Of a stretch of DNA of 55,536 bases, positions 32,821-40,468 are shown one piece after another. Within the stretch, counting starts at the first letter, position 1; each line of letters begins with the position of its first letter. The notes beneath the pieces were generated by a model. It worked only from the letters and a program-made list of their open reading frames with translations. It was not told the origin of the DNA and did not search any database. A program made the position numbers and the translations under genes. This stretch comes from Bacteroidota bacterium (GTDB taxonomy: Bacteria; Bacteroidota; Bacteroidia; Chitinophagales; Saprospiraceae). The stretch covers positions 1 to 55,536 of the forward strand of contig CAUJEY010000003.1 of the NCBI GenBank assembly GCA_963169325.1. Reading direction: 5' to 3'.

Positions 32821-34233
32821 ATGCTAAACACGTACCCTCTACGTGCCTTATGCTGGGTAATTGCGCTATTACCCGGTATCATTTCTGCCCAATTAACCGT
32901 AAAAGTAACCTCAATACCCTCCAATACCCCTGCCAGCGCAAAAATCCACATTACCGGAACATTCAATGGATGGAACCCCGGCGATGTGAATATGATCCTT
33001 GCTGCCCAACCTGGCGGGCAGTATTCCATTACCTTAAACCCGACGGCAGGTCCGGTGCGGTTCAAGTTCACCCGCGGTAGTTGGGCTACGGTAGAAGGAA
33101 ACGCCAACGGCGACTTTCAGCCCGATCACGTCATCACGTATACCGGGCTGCCACAAACGATCGAACTGGCTATTCTCTCGTGGGAAGACCTGTCGAATGG
33201 CAACAATGGGGCTTCCCAGGTAACAATTCTGGACAATAACTTTTTCATGCCGGAACTGAGCCGAACCCGGCGGGTATGGCTGTACCTGCCACCGGACTAC
33301 GGCACTACCACAAAAAAATACCCGGTCCTTTATATGCAGGACGGTCAAAATTTGTTTGACCCTACTACCAGCTTTGCCGGGGAATGGGAAGTGGACGAGT
33401 CGATGGACGAACTGTTTGCCCAAGGCGACCCGGGTTGTATCATCGTGGGTATCGACAACGGCGGCGTTTACAGGTTGGATGAATACTCTGCCTGGATCAA
33501 TCCCTTATACGGCGGCGGCCAAGGCGACGAGTACATGAATTTTATCGTCAATACGCTCAAACCATACATCGATTCGCACTACCGCACCTATCCGGGCCGA
33601 AATTACACCGGTCTTATGGGCAGCAGCATGGGCGGGCTTGTTTCCATGTACGGTCTTATTGAACACCAGGCCGTGTTTTCCAAAGCCGGTATTTTTTCGC
33701 CGGCGTTCTGGTTTGCCGGCGACAACCCGGTTGCTCAGATACAATCCACCGGAAAGCGCAACAATGTTCGAACATATTTTTTATGTGGCGGACAAGAACC
33801 TGCCTACGTACGTCAGGATATGCAGGAAGTCGCCGATGCTATGCTCAATGCCGGGTTCAGCAGTTCCGAGATTTCTTTTAATGTTCCCTCCGATGGCCAG
33901 CACGCTGAATGGTTCTGGCGCCGCGAATTCCCGGATGCCTATGAGTGGCTCTTCGGAGGCTTAGCAACCGCCACCGGAGAACCAGATTCCGATGAAACCC
34001 CGGAACTGGGCGTATACCCCAATCCGGCCGGCGACTGGATTCGTTTATCGGGCTTGGAAGACGGCGAGCAAGTTAATATTCAAATTCTGGGCATGGACGG
34101 CTCGGTACGTCACGATGAAACTATTCAGTCCGGAGCGCCCATCTGGACCGGCGACTTACCATCCGGGTTTTATGCCGTACGGGCCAGAGCCGAAGGCCAA
34201 AACTGGCAAACGACTAAATTGATCCGGCAATAG
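32821..34233 (+). CDS. Type IX-secreted esterase with starch-binding-like N-terminal domain
   Basis: The ATG at 32821 begins MLNTYPLRALCWVIALLPGI and a signal peptide ending SAQ. Residues about 25-120 form a CBM20/48-like beta domain (KIHITGTFNGWNPGD, VRFKFTRGSWATVEGN). An esterase D-like alpha/beta hydrolase follows, with the nucleophile Ser in MGSSMGGLVSMYG and a likely His in DGQHAEWFWRREF. The C-terminus, LGVYPNPAGDWIRLSGLEDG to TTKLIRQ, is a type A type IX sorting domain. The protein is therefore expected on the cell surface or released. The fold is that of feruloyl or acetyl xylan esterases and enterochelin esterase, so deacylation of a plant polysaccharide is likely. Confidence 0.88.
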   Translation: MLNTYPLRALCWVIALLPGIISAQLTVKVTSIPSNTPASAKIHITGTFNGWNPGDVNMILAAQPGGQYSITLNPTAGPVRFKFTRGSWATVEGNANGDFQPDHVITYTGLPQTIELAILSWEDLSNGNNGASQVTILDNNFFMPELSRTRRVWLYLPPDYGTTTKKYPVLYMQDGQNLFDPTTSFAGEWEVDESMDELFAQGDPGCIIVGIDNGGVYRLDEYSAWINPLYGGGQGDEYMNFIVNTLKPYIDSHYRTYPGRNYTGLMGSSMGGLVSMYGLIEHQAVFSKAGIFSPAFWFAGDNPVAQIQSTGKRNNVRTYFLCGGQEPAYVRQDMQEVADAMLNAGFSSSEISFNVPSDGQHAEWFWRREFPDAYEWLFGGLATATGEPDSDETPELGVYPNPAGDWIRLSGLEDGEQVNIQILGMDGSVRHDETIQSGAPIWTGDLPSGFYAVRARAEGQNWQTTKLIRQ

Positions 34234-34244
34234 GTTCTTTTAAG

Positions 34245-34350
34245 GTTTCTGGTTAGAAGGTTTCTGGTTAGAAGGTTAGAGGGTTTCTGGCTCGCGTTAC
34301 CGAACCAGAAACCCTCTAACCTTCTAACCAGAAACCTTCTAACCAGAAAC
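34245..34350. repeat. Perfect 46-bp inverted repeat of the CTGGTT family
   Basis: Left arm 34245-34290 and right arm 34305-34350 are exact reverse complements around a 14-bp loop (CTCGCGTTACCGAA). The arm is made of two copies of GTTTCTGGTTAGAAG and a third variant. It fills the gap between the converging esterase and OmpA genes. It ends 6 bp before the OmpA stop and could end transcription in both directions. Confidence 0.9.
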
Positions 34351-34356
34351 AATTTA

Positions 34357-35469
34357 TTACTTCCGTTTTACAATCACAAACTCCACCCGCCGGTTCTGAA
34401 ACCTGCCTTCCTCGGTATTATTGGAAGCAATCGGTTTGGCTTCTCCTTCTCCGTGGTAGCGCAGTCTTCCCGGTGAAATTTTGTTTTCCAATAGAAAAGT
34501 CACGACAGATTTTGCACGCCGGCGAGACAGGTATTTGTTGTAATCCGGCTTTCCGATATTATCCGTGTGCCCTACGATTTCAATCACCATTTTGGGGTTT
34601 CCCCGCAGAATTTGAAGCAGTTTGTTCAGTTCCACGAAGGAGCGGGGCATCAACTCAAACTTATCAAATTCAAAATAAATATCTTTTAATTGAATCGCCT
34701 TGCCTTCTTCCAGCGGTTGGCGGGTCAGATCGTCGGGTTTGACCGGAACGGCAAGAAACGGTGGCACCTTTTTTACCAGAACATCATCAATATAATAATA
34801 GGCGTAATTGAAACAATCCTCCCGGTAAGCCTCTGTTTTAGTGTCCTTGTCCTCAAAAAAATTGCCGATAATCAGGTATTCTGCCTCGTCGGTTGCCTGG
34901 AAATGGCCGCTTAATTTCACCCATTTGTTTTTGGGAGTGGCTACGATATTTTTGGCATTGAACTGGGGTTTATATTGCAACTGCTCGTCGGACTGGCGTT
35001 CCATACGTTTTTCAGAAAAAAAAACGCCTATGTTATTGATTTGCAGGGAGCGCGGCAGATGACTCACCCACAATTCCACCAAATAAGTTTGGCCCGGCAC
35101 CAGCGGTTCCGCCAGTTGAATTTCCACATACTCCCGGCAATGCGGCTTACCGTTGGTGCAGCCGTAGAGCGTGAGGCCGGCCATACAACGCCCACCGTGC
35201 GCAGATTGTGTGCCAAAGCCCTTATCCGCCCAGTCTTGCGGTATTTTCACGCCGGGGCCGTACACGTCTGGGCTGGCCGTGGTGGCGCTAAACCAGTATT
35301 TTACCACCTGACCGAAAAAAGCGCCTTTGTACGACCAGCCCACCGGTGGGCTGACGAAACGTTCGAAGCCCGGATTGGGTACAATATTCTGGCTATCCAC
35401 CGATATTTGGCCGGAAAGCGACAGGCCGGCGGCTAAAGGGAATAATAACAAGAGGAATTTACGGAGCAT
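34357..35469 (-). CDS. OmpA family protein with N-terminal beta-sandwich domain
   Basis: The ATG at 35469 gives a signal peptide (MLRKFLLLLFPLAAGLSLSGQ); the frame start at 35604 is upstream noise. The product is 370 residues. The N-terminal 230 residues begin NIVPNPGFERFVSPPVGWSY and continue with strand patterns of a carbohydrate-binding-like sandwich (YVEIQLAEPLVPGQTYLVEL). The C-terminal OmpA domain includes DIYFEFDKFELMPRSFVELN, EIVGHTDNIGKPDYNKYLS, RRRAKSVVTFLLE and NRRVEFVIV. That domain binds peptidoglycan diaminopimelate. The combination of a sandwich and OmpA is common among Bacteroidota surface or gliding-associated proteins. Confidence 0.88.
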   Translation of the reverse strand: MLRKFLLLLFPLAAGLSLSGQISVDSQNIVPNPGFERFVSPPVGWSYKGAFFGQVVKYWFSATTASPDVYGPGVKIPQDWADKGFGTQSAHGGRCMAGLTLYGCTNGKPHCREYVEIQLAEPLVPGQTYLVELWVSHLPRSLQINNIGVFFSEKRMERQSDEQLQYKPQFNAKNIVATPKNKWVKLSGHFQATDEAEYLIIGNFFEDKDTKTEAYREDCFNYAYYYIDDVLVKKVPPFLAVPVKPDDLTRQPLEEGKAIQLKDIYFEFDKFELMPRSFVELNKLLQILRGNPKMVIEIVGHTDNIGKPDYNKYLSRRRAKSVVTFLLENKISPGRLRYHGEGEAKPIASNNTEEGRFQNRRVEFVIVKRK

Positions 35470-35510
35470 GAGCAGCCAATTTTCAGTTGTCAAAAGTATT
35501 GGGTTTGCTC

Positions 35511-35518
35511 CAAATATA
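35511..35518 (-). promoter_or_regulatory. Candidate -7 box for the OmpA gene
   Basis: The minus strand reads TATATTTG, a perfect TAnnTTTG, 42 bp ahead of the ATG. A second box, TACTTTTG, lies at 35491-35498 and would leave a very short leader. Either could be used. Confidence 0.35.
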
Positions 35519-35591
35519 ATTTTATTCGGGGGCTTATATTTACCCGTTTGGAAAAACAGGATTTGGCAACGGTGTATTGGACGGGGCGCGC

Positions 35592-35599
35592 TATCTTTG
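35592..35599 (+). promoter_or_regulatory. Candidate -7 box for the UDP-glucose dehydrogenase gene
   Basis: TATCTTTG matches TAnnTTTG and lies 40 bp ahead of the ATG at 35639. The nearest TTTG is 26 bp upstream, slightly longer than usual. Confidence 0.4.
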
Positions 35600-35638
35600 C
35601 GCACTGCATTTTACAAAACAGATAAAACACTGAAAGAC

Positions 35639-36970
35639 ATGAACATTGCCGTCGTTGGTACCGGATACGTTGGATTGGTAACCGGAACCTGCTTTGCCGA
35701 AACAGGCAATAACGTTATTTGCGTTGACATCAACGAACAAAAAGTCGAACGCCTCAAAAAAGGAGAAATCCCCATTTATGAGCCGGGACTCGACGTGCTT
35801 TTCGATCGCAACACCAAGGAAGGGCGTCTGCATTTTACCACCAACCTCCGGGAAGCCATCGAGCCGAGCCAGATCATTTTCTTAGCCCTGCCTACCCCAC
35901 CGGGCGAAGACGGCAGCGCCGATCTTTCGTACATTATGGGCGTGGCGCGCGATCTGTCGGGCATGATCACCGAGTACAAGGTTATCGTGGACAAAAGTAC
36001 CGTACCGGTAGGCACCTCGGAAAAAGTGGCGGCAATTCTGGCCGAAAAACTGCCGAAAAAAATGTTCGACGTCGTGTCTAACCCCGAATTCCTGCGAGAA
36101 GGCGTGGCCGTGGAGGATTTTCTCAAACCGGACCGTGTCGTTATCGGCACCCGTAGTGAAAAAGCCAGCCGGCTGATGAAACAATTGTACGAACCTTTCG
36201 TGCGCCAGGGCAACCCGATCTATTTTATGGATGAGCGCTCGGCAGAAATGACCAAGTACGCCGCCAATTCCTACTTAGCCGCGCGGATTACCTTCATGAA
36301 CGAAATCGCCAATCTCTGCGAAAAATTAGGCGCTAACGTCGACCAGGTTCGTATCGGCATGGGCAGCGACAGCCGCATCGGCAAACGCTTCCTGTTCCCC
36401 GGTATCGGTTACGGGGGCTCCTGCTTTCCCAAAGACGTGCAGGCTCTTGCCAAAACCGCCAGCAACTATTCATACGATTTCAAAATCCTGAAATCGGTGA
36501 TGAAAGTGAATACGATTCAGAAGAGTGTACTGACCAAAAAAATCCGGCGTTTTTACAAAAATGACCTCTCCGGGCGCACCATTGCCGTGTGGGGGCTGGC
36601 GTTCAAACCCAACACCGACGATATCCGGGAAGCGCCGGCGCTTGTCATTATCGACGAACTGTTGGCCGCCGGCGCGCACGTACAGGCATTCGACCCGGAA
36701 GCCATGCCTAATGTACAGGCTATTTACGGCGACCGTGTTCAGTTCGTGGCCAATATGTACGACGCCCTGAACGGCGCCGACAGCTTAGCCATCATGACCG
36801 AATGGAGCGAGTTCCGCAACCCCGACTTCGGACGGATGCGAAACCTGCTCAAAGAGGCCGTCATTTTCGATGGTCGCAATGTATATGACCTGGAACAAAT
36901 GAAAGCGCATGGGTTTCACTATATCAGTATCGGAAGGCCGAAGGTAAAAGGTAAGAAACTGGCGGATTAA
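35639..36970 (+). CDS. UDP-glucose 6-dehydrogenase
   Basis: The ATG at 35639 (MNIAVVGTGYVGLVTGTCFA) starts exactly at the NAD-binding Rossmann fold; the open frame extends upstream by over 300 bp without homology. The 443-residue protein has the catalytic Cys262 in YGGSCFPKD, the KSTVPVGT loop and EFLREGVAVEDFLKPDRVV, all standard. It oxidises UDP-glucose to UDP-glucuronate with two NAD for capsule or exopolysaccharide synthesis. A UDP-N-acetylmannosamine dehydrogenase is a less likely alternative. It is divergent from the OmpA gene, and no glycosyltransferases lie nearby. Confidence 0.92.
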   Translation: MNIAVVGTGYVGLVTGTCFAETGNNVICVDINEQKVERLKKGEIPIYEPGLDVLFDRNTKEGRLHFTTNLREAIEPSQIIFLALPTPPGEDGSADLSYIMGVARDLSGMITEYKVIVDKSTVPVGTSEKVAAILAEKLPKKMFDVVSNPEFLREGVAVEDFLKPDRVVIGTRSEKASRLMKQLYEPFVRQGNPIYFMDERSAEMTKYAANSYLAARITFMNEIANLCEKLGANVDQVRIGMGSDSRIGKRFLFPGIGYGGSCFPKDVQALAKTASNYSYDFKILKSVMKVNTIQKSVLTKKIRRFYKNDLSGRTIAVWGLAFKPNTDDIREAPALVIIDELLAAGAHVQAFDPEAMPNVQAIYGDRVQFVANMYDALNGADSLAIMTEWSEFRNPDFGRMRNLLKEAVIFDGRNVYDLEQMKAHGFHYISIGRPKVKGKKLAD

Positions 36971-36972
36971 AC

Positions 36973-37017
36973 GTTACTGGTTTGAGGGTTCCAACCAGTA
37001 ACCCTCAAACCAGTAAC
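36973..37017. repeat. CTGGTT-family hairpin, 18-bp arms
   Basis: GTTACTGGTTTGAGGGTT and AACCCTCAAACCAGTAAC are exact reverse complements separated by 9 bp. It begins 3 bp after the UDP-glucose dehydrogenase stop and lies between two co-directional genes. No T run follows. Confidence 0.85.
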
Positions 37018-37076
37018 TATTAACTCCGGGCGACTGATCCACCTGCATCATAAAATTAAGCATGTAAACCTGTCAC

Positions 37077-38009
37077 ATGGCGCAAGTCGGCTGGGTATAT
37101 CTCGATGACTTCGGCAACCGGAACCGGATTGGCGTATATCATGGCGACCGCACCGGTCATTTGCTCATCCACTGCAATTTGCGTGTCATTCAGGTTGACT
37201 TTTCGGTGAAAGAATCCCGCACCTACTCTTTTTTTGTGGAGGACGAATTGTGCGAAGTCAGCATTGTAAAAGAAAAAGAAGGATTTAGTTACGATTTCCA
37301 AGTCAACAAAAAAGTTGATACCCCCCGGAATCGCCTCCGGCGGACCGAAGAACGCCGGAACCGCAAACACATCGCCTTGTTCCTGGGCGGACTGGTGTTG
37401 TTGCTCACGGTGGCCGTGATCGGGTTTCAACGATACGGCCGCATGCAACGGCAGAAATACCTGGGCGCCACCAGTTTGACCAGCCGGTTAACCCCCGAAT
37501 ACGAACAACGAATGGCCGGCGAAGGGAAAAAGACCGAAGCTACCCTCCTGATCGTGGAACAAGGATTGCAGCGACGTATTTATTACGGTTTCCTGACCGA
37601 AAAAAACAAACAGGTATCCGGGCTCTTTTCTGTTCCCGATACCGGCATCATCATTTTACCCAATGGATTTCCGCTCGAAGACCGCGATGCTTTCGAGGTC
37701 AAATACCTGCCCTCGGAACCCGAAATACACCGGGTTGATTTTTCCCAACCAACCAATCAAACTTTAGCCGCATACCTCCAGCGCGCCCTCGAAGCCGAGC
37801 AACGCGCCCACCCGGAAGCCTCACCGGGTCGAAGCCTCTGCATAACCAAACTCGCGATGGAGCAAAAAGGCTGGCAACGGCTCGCCGACCTTATTTTTCA
37901 ACAATATCCGCCGGACAAAAACCTCGATCATAACCGCGATTCTTACTTCCGTTTAGTGCGCGAAACCGAGTTTGCCCAGTCGGTTGCAAGGGAATGCTGG
38001 GATAAGTAA
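37077..38009 (+). CDS. Hypothetical single-span membrane protein, 310 aa
   Basis: I recognise no family. The N-terminal 95 residues (MAQVGWVYLDDFGNRNRIGV, VIQVDFSVKESRTYSFFV) look like a beta-rich cytosolic domain. One membrane helix lies at about 99-117 (IALFLGGLVLLLTVAVIGF), with RRTEERRNRKH before it, so the N-terminus is predicted to be inside. The exported part of about 190 residues is alpha/beta, with TEATLLIVEQGLQRRIYYGF, and ends in helices. It is flanked by CTGGTT-family hairpins on both sides. A sensing or envelope role is possible but unsupported. Confidence 0.7.
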   Translation: MAQVGWVYLDDFGNRNRIGVYHGDRTGHLLIHCNLRVIQVDFSVKESRTYSFFVEDELCEVSIVKEKEGFSYDFQVNKKVDTPRNRLRRTEERRNRKHIALFLGGLVLLLTVAVIGFQRYGRMQRQKYLGATSLTSRLTPEYEQRMAGEGKKTEATLLIVEQGLQRRIYYGFLTEKNKQVSGLFSVPDTGIIILPNGFPLEDRDAFEVKYLPSEPEIHRVDFSQPTNQTLAAYLQRALEAEQRAHPEASPGRSLCITKLAMEQKGWQRLADLIFQQYPPDKNLDHNRDSYFRLVRETEFAQSVARECWDK

Positions 38010-38014
38010 AAGGG

Positions 38015-38112
38015 GTTTGAGGGTTTGAAGGTTACTGGTTTGAAGGTTGCCGTAGTAACCTTCAAACCAGTAACCTTCAAACAGTAACCTTCAAACCAGA
38101 AACCTTCAAACC
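38015..38112. repeat. CTGGTT-family repeat with 26-bp inverted arms plus extra unit
   Basis: GTTTGAAGGTTACTGGTTTG with AAGGTT (38023-38048) pairs exactly with 38057-38082 around an 8-bp loop. One more unit, AGTAACCTTCAAACCAGAAA and CCTTCAAACC, extends to 38112. It fills the gap between two plus-strand genes. Confidence 0.85.
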
Positions 38113-38118
38113 TCCACT

Positions 38119-39165
38119 ATGAATTACATCATAAAACACCTGCTTAAAATACTCAGTGCCGGGGTTATCGTGTGTACCTTCCTGTCTTACGTATCTCCTT
38201 ACGTAAACCCGGCATTGTTTGGTTGGATGGCTTTTTTTGGTACGGGATTTCCCTGGTTACTGCTGGCAAATGTTATTTTGCTGGTGATATGGGCGCTGCG
38301 AAAACACCGCTTTGCCCTGTACCATTTGGGCATTCTACTGTTCGGGTGGCAATATGTCACGGGGTTTATCGGCATGAACCTGGGCAACGATGCCGTACCC
38401 GCCAATGCCGTAACCGTAGCGACGCACAATCTGGGTGGTATTTTCAGGGGGCTGAACCTGGAGGAAGATATCTGGGACGGCATTTTCAACGGCTACGCCG
38501 GTTTCCTTCGCGAAAACGGCGATCCCGACATCCTGTGTATCCAGGAAACTGCCCGGAAATTTTACCCCCGCCTTGCCGAAATGATGGGCTATAAATACAC
38601 CATCAACCGTAAAGGCGGTACCATGCTGCTCAGCCGTTACCCCATCATAGCCAGCGGGGATGTGCCCTTTTCAAAATCCGATAATTCCATGCTATGGGCC
38701 GATATTCGTATCGACAAGCAGGTGGTGCGGGTATACAGCGTGCACTTATACTCCAACCGCGTTACCGGAGATACGGAAAAGGTGCTGGATGACCCCAAAC
38801 TCGAAAAAAAAGAAACCTACCGGGGCATCTATAAAGTATTGCGCAAAGTAGGCGGCGCCACCAGTATCCGTGCCGAACAGGCAGCCGTGCTCCGAAAACA
38901 TATCGACGCCGGCCCTTATCCGGTTATCCTCTGCGGCGATTTCAACGACACGCCCAACGCTTATGTGTATGGCCTCCTGGCAGAAGGGATGACCGATACC
39001 TTTCGGGAAAAGGGATTGGGTATCGGCACTACTTTCGCCGGCGCATTGCCGTTTCTGCGCATCGACTACATCCTGACCGATCCGAAGATTAAAACATACA
39101 CTTGCCGGGTACCCAAGGGGGAGTATTCGGATCACTACGCAGTAGTGGCGAAGCTGGGATGGTGA
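38119..39165 (+). CDS. Membrane-anchored endonuclease/exonuclease/phosphatase family protein
   Basis: A 348-residue protein. The N-terminal 90 residues hold two or three membrane helices (LLKILSAGVIVCTFLSYVSP, FPWLLLANVILLVIWAL, LYHLGILLFGWQYVTG). The EEP domain follows, with TVATHNLGG, DILCIQETARKF containing the metal-binding Glu, VILCGDFNDTPNAYVY with the GDFN motif and GEYSDHYAVVAKL with the SDH motif. All catalytic motifs are intact. The family includes DNases, sphingomyelinases and phosphatases; the substrate is unknown. Membrane-anchored forms like this are very common in Bacteroidota. Confidence 0.85.
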   Translation: MNYIIKHLLKILSAGVIVCTFLSYVSPYVNPALFGWMAFFGTGFPWLLLANVILLVIWALRKHRFALYHLGILLFGWQYVTGFIGMNLGNDAVPANAVTVATHNLGGIFRGLNLEEDIWDGIFNGYAGFLRENGDPDILCIQETARKFYPRLAEMMGYKYTINRKGGTMLLSRYPIIASGDVPFSKSDNSMLWADIRIDKQVVRVYSVHLYSNRVTGDTEKVLDDPKLEKKETYRGIYKVLRKVGGATSIRAEQAAVLRKHIDAGPYPVILCGDFNDTPNAYVYGLLAEGMTDTFREKGLGIGTTFAGALPFLRIDYILTDPKIKTYTCRVPKGEYSDHYAVVAKLGW

Positions 39166-39170
39166 GGGAT

Positions 39171-39250
39171 TAGACTTGTTGCGGTGGGGAAGCGAAGCGG
39201 CGAAGAAACGGTTGTTTTTGCCACTCCGCTTCCCCACCGCAACAAGTCTA
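39171..39250. terminator. Bidirectional hairpin, 23-bp perfect arms
   Basis: TAGACTTGTTGCGGTGGGGA with AGC at 39171-39193 is matched exactly at 39228-39250 around a 34-bp loop. It fills the 86-bp gap between two converging genes, where a bidirectional terminator is expected. The long exact arms may equally be a palindromic repeat. Confidence 0.6.
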
Positions 39251-39251
39251 T

Positions 39252-40391
39252 TCAGTCCTTTACTTTCAAATACGGTTTCACCTGCTCCAACCATTTCCGG
39301 TCCGAAAAAGCCAGGATACCTTCAAGGTCGTCGACGCTATTGAAGTTACCATGCTGCTTTCGGTAGCCGATAATGAGCTGCGATTGTTTAAAATTGAAAT
39401 ATGGATGCGCATCGAGTTCTTCCGCAGAAACGGTGTTGAGGTTTATCTTCCGGTAAACGGGCGCTTCTGTTCGCAGCCGGGAGCGGATTTGCTGAAATAC
39501 GCTGTCCGGCAAATCGAAGGTTTCAGCCACCTGGTTTACCGAAGTGAATCCGCCGAGTTTATCCCGGTAACGCACAATTTTGTGCGCGCGCGCCGCGCCG
39601 ATGCCCGGCAAATGCCGCCACTCATCCGGCGAGGCGGCGTTGACATCTATAAACACCTCCCCAACAGGTTTGGCCCATCCACCGCCACCGGAATACGTTA
39701 CCGGGCGAACCGCCACCGCCGATTTTGTAATGACGATATATGGCTCCAGCCGAACATAGTCTTCTTCTTTTAACCCGTATAGTTTTCTAAAATCCGATTT
39801 TTCGAAGAAAAACCCGCCCTTTTCGCGGTAACGAAGCAACCGGGAAACCAAAGCCCTCGGAAGACCCAGGCGGAGGAAATCCTGCTCTCCGGCTGTATTC
39901 GGGTCAAATGCAAATAGTTCCGGTTGTTTGGCAGGTGCTTTAAATACTTCCCGGTTCTTGTTTTGGGCAGTTGCGCCGATCCGGATGTAAGGTCGCAGGC
40001 GCTCAAAATCCGATTCGGACAGGGTGTAAATTTTCTGAAAATCATCGGGCGAACGGAACCGGCCGCCGCGCTCCCGGTATTTCATGATGGCGCCGGCAAC
40101 TTTGGAAGACAATCCTAATTGAACAAAGGTTTCCTGAGATGCCGTATTGGGGTCGAAATGAAACAGCTCCGGATCGGTGGCTGCAACATCGGCATCTTCC
40201 CGAATTACCATCGTTGAAAAGTATGCCTCTACCTGTTTTGAAAACGCCGAAAAATCTGTCACGTCAGGCTTCCGAACCATCCGGTAAATTTCGGGCATAA
40301 TGAAAGTGACGGCAGCGAGCAACGTCAACCCTGCGACGCCGTAGCGCTCCGCTTTGGAAAGGTAAAACTGCCGAAGTAGATGCTTGAACAT
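39252..40391 (-). CDS. ComEA-like protein with four helix-hairpin-helix units
   Basis: A 379-residue protein with one N-terminal membrane helix (RYGVAGLTLLAAVTFIMP). It carries four HhH-type units, at about residues 80-135, 160-215, 245-300 and 310-375. Signatures are FDPNTASQETFVQLGL, AFDPNTAGEQDFLRLGL, DVNAASPDEWRHLPGIGAAR and INLNTVSAEELDAHPYF, each with the (N)P/NxAxxxxLxxL form. HhH units bind DNA without sequence preference; in ComEA they capture incoming DNA in the periplasm. It directly follows comEC, 77 bp away with a repeat between, which supports a role in natural transformation. Confidence 0.88.
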   Translation of the reverse strand: MFKHLLRQFYLSKAERYGVAGLTLLAAVTFIMPEIYRMVRKPDVTDFSAFSKQVEAYFSTMVIREDADVAATDPELFHFDPNTASQETFVQLGLSSKVAGAIMKYRERGGRFRSPDDFQKIYTLSESDFERLRPYIRIGATAQNKNREVFKAPAKQPELFAFDPNTAGEQDFLRLGLPRALVSRLLRYREKGGFFFEKSDFRKLYGLKEEDYVRLEPYIVITKSAVAVRPVTYSGGGGWAKPVGEVFIDVNAASPDEWRHLPGIGAARAHKIVRYRDKLGGFTSVNQVAETFDLPDSVFQQIRSRLRTEAPVYRKINLNTVSAEELDAHPYFNFKQSQLIIGYRKQHGNFNSVDDLEGILAFSDRKWLEQVKPYLKVKD

Positions 40392-40397
40392 AGTTTG

Positions 40398-40452
40398 GAG
40401 GGTTATAAGATTACAGGTTGGAGGGTTACTGGTTAGAGGGTCCCTGGTTGGA
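40398..40452. repeat. CTGGTT-family repeat, partial copy
   Basis: The plus strand reads GGAGGGTTATAAGATTACAG and then GTTGGAGGGTTACTGGTTAG, repeating GGAGGGTTA. It is related to the hairpin copies by the GGTTACTGGTT word but has no long second arm, so it may be a decayed or half copy. It lies between comEC and the HhH gene. Confidence 0.5.
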
Positions 40453-40468
40453 CAACCGTTTTAAAAGT

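Noticed and set aside
35327-35638. N-terminal extension of the UDP-glucose dehydrogenase frame
   Set aside because: It overlaps the start region of the divergent OmpA gene, has no family similarity, and the Rossmann motif begins right at the ATG at 35639.
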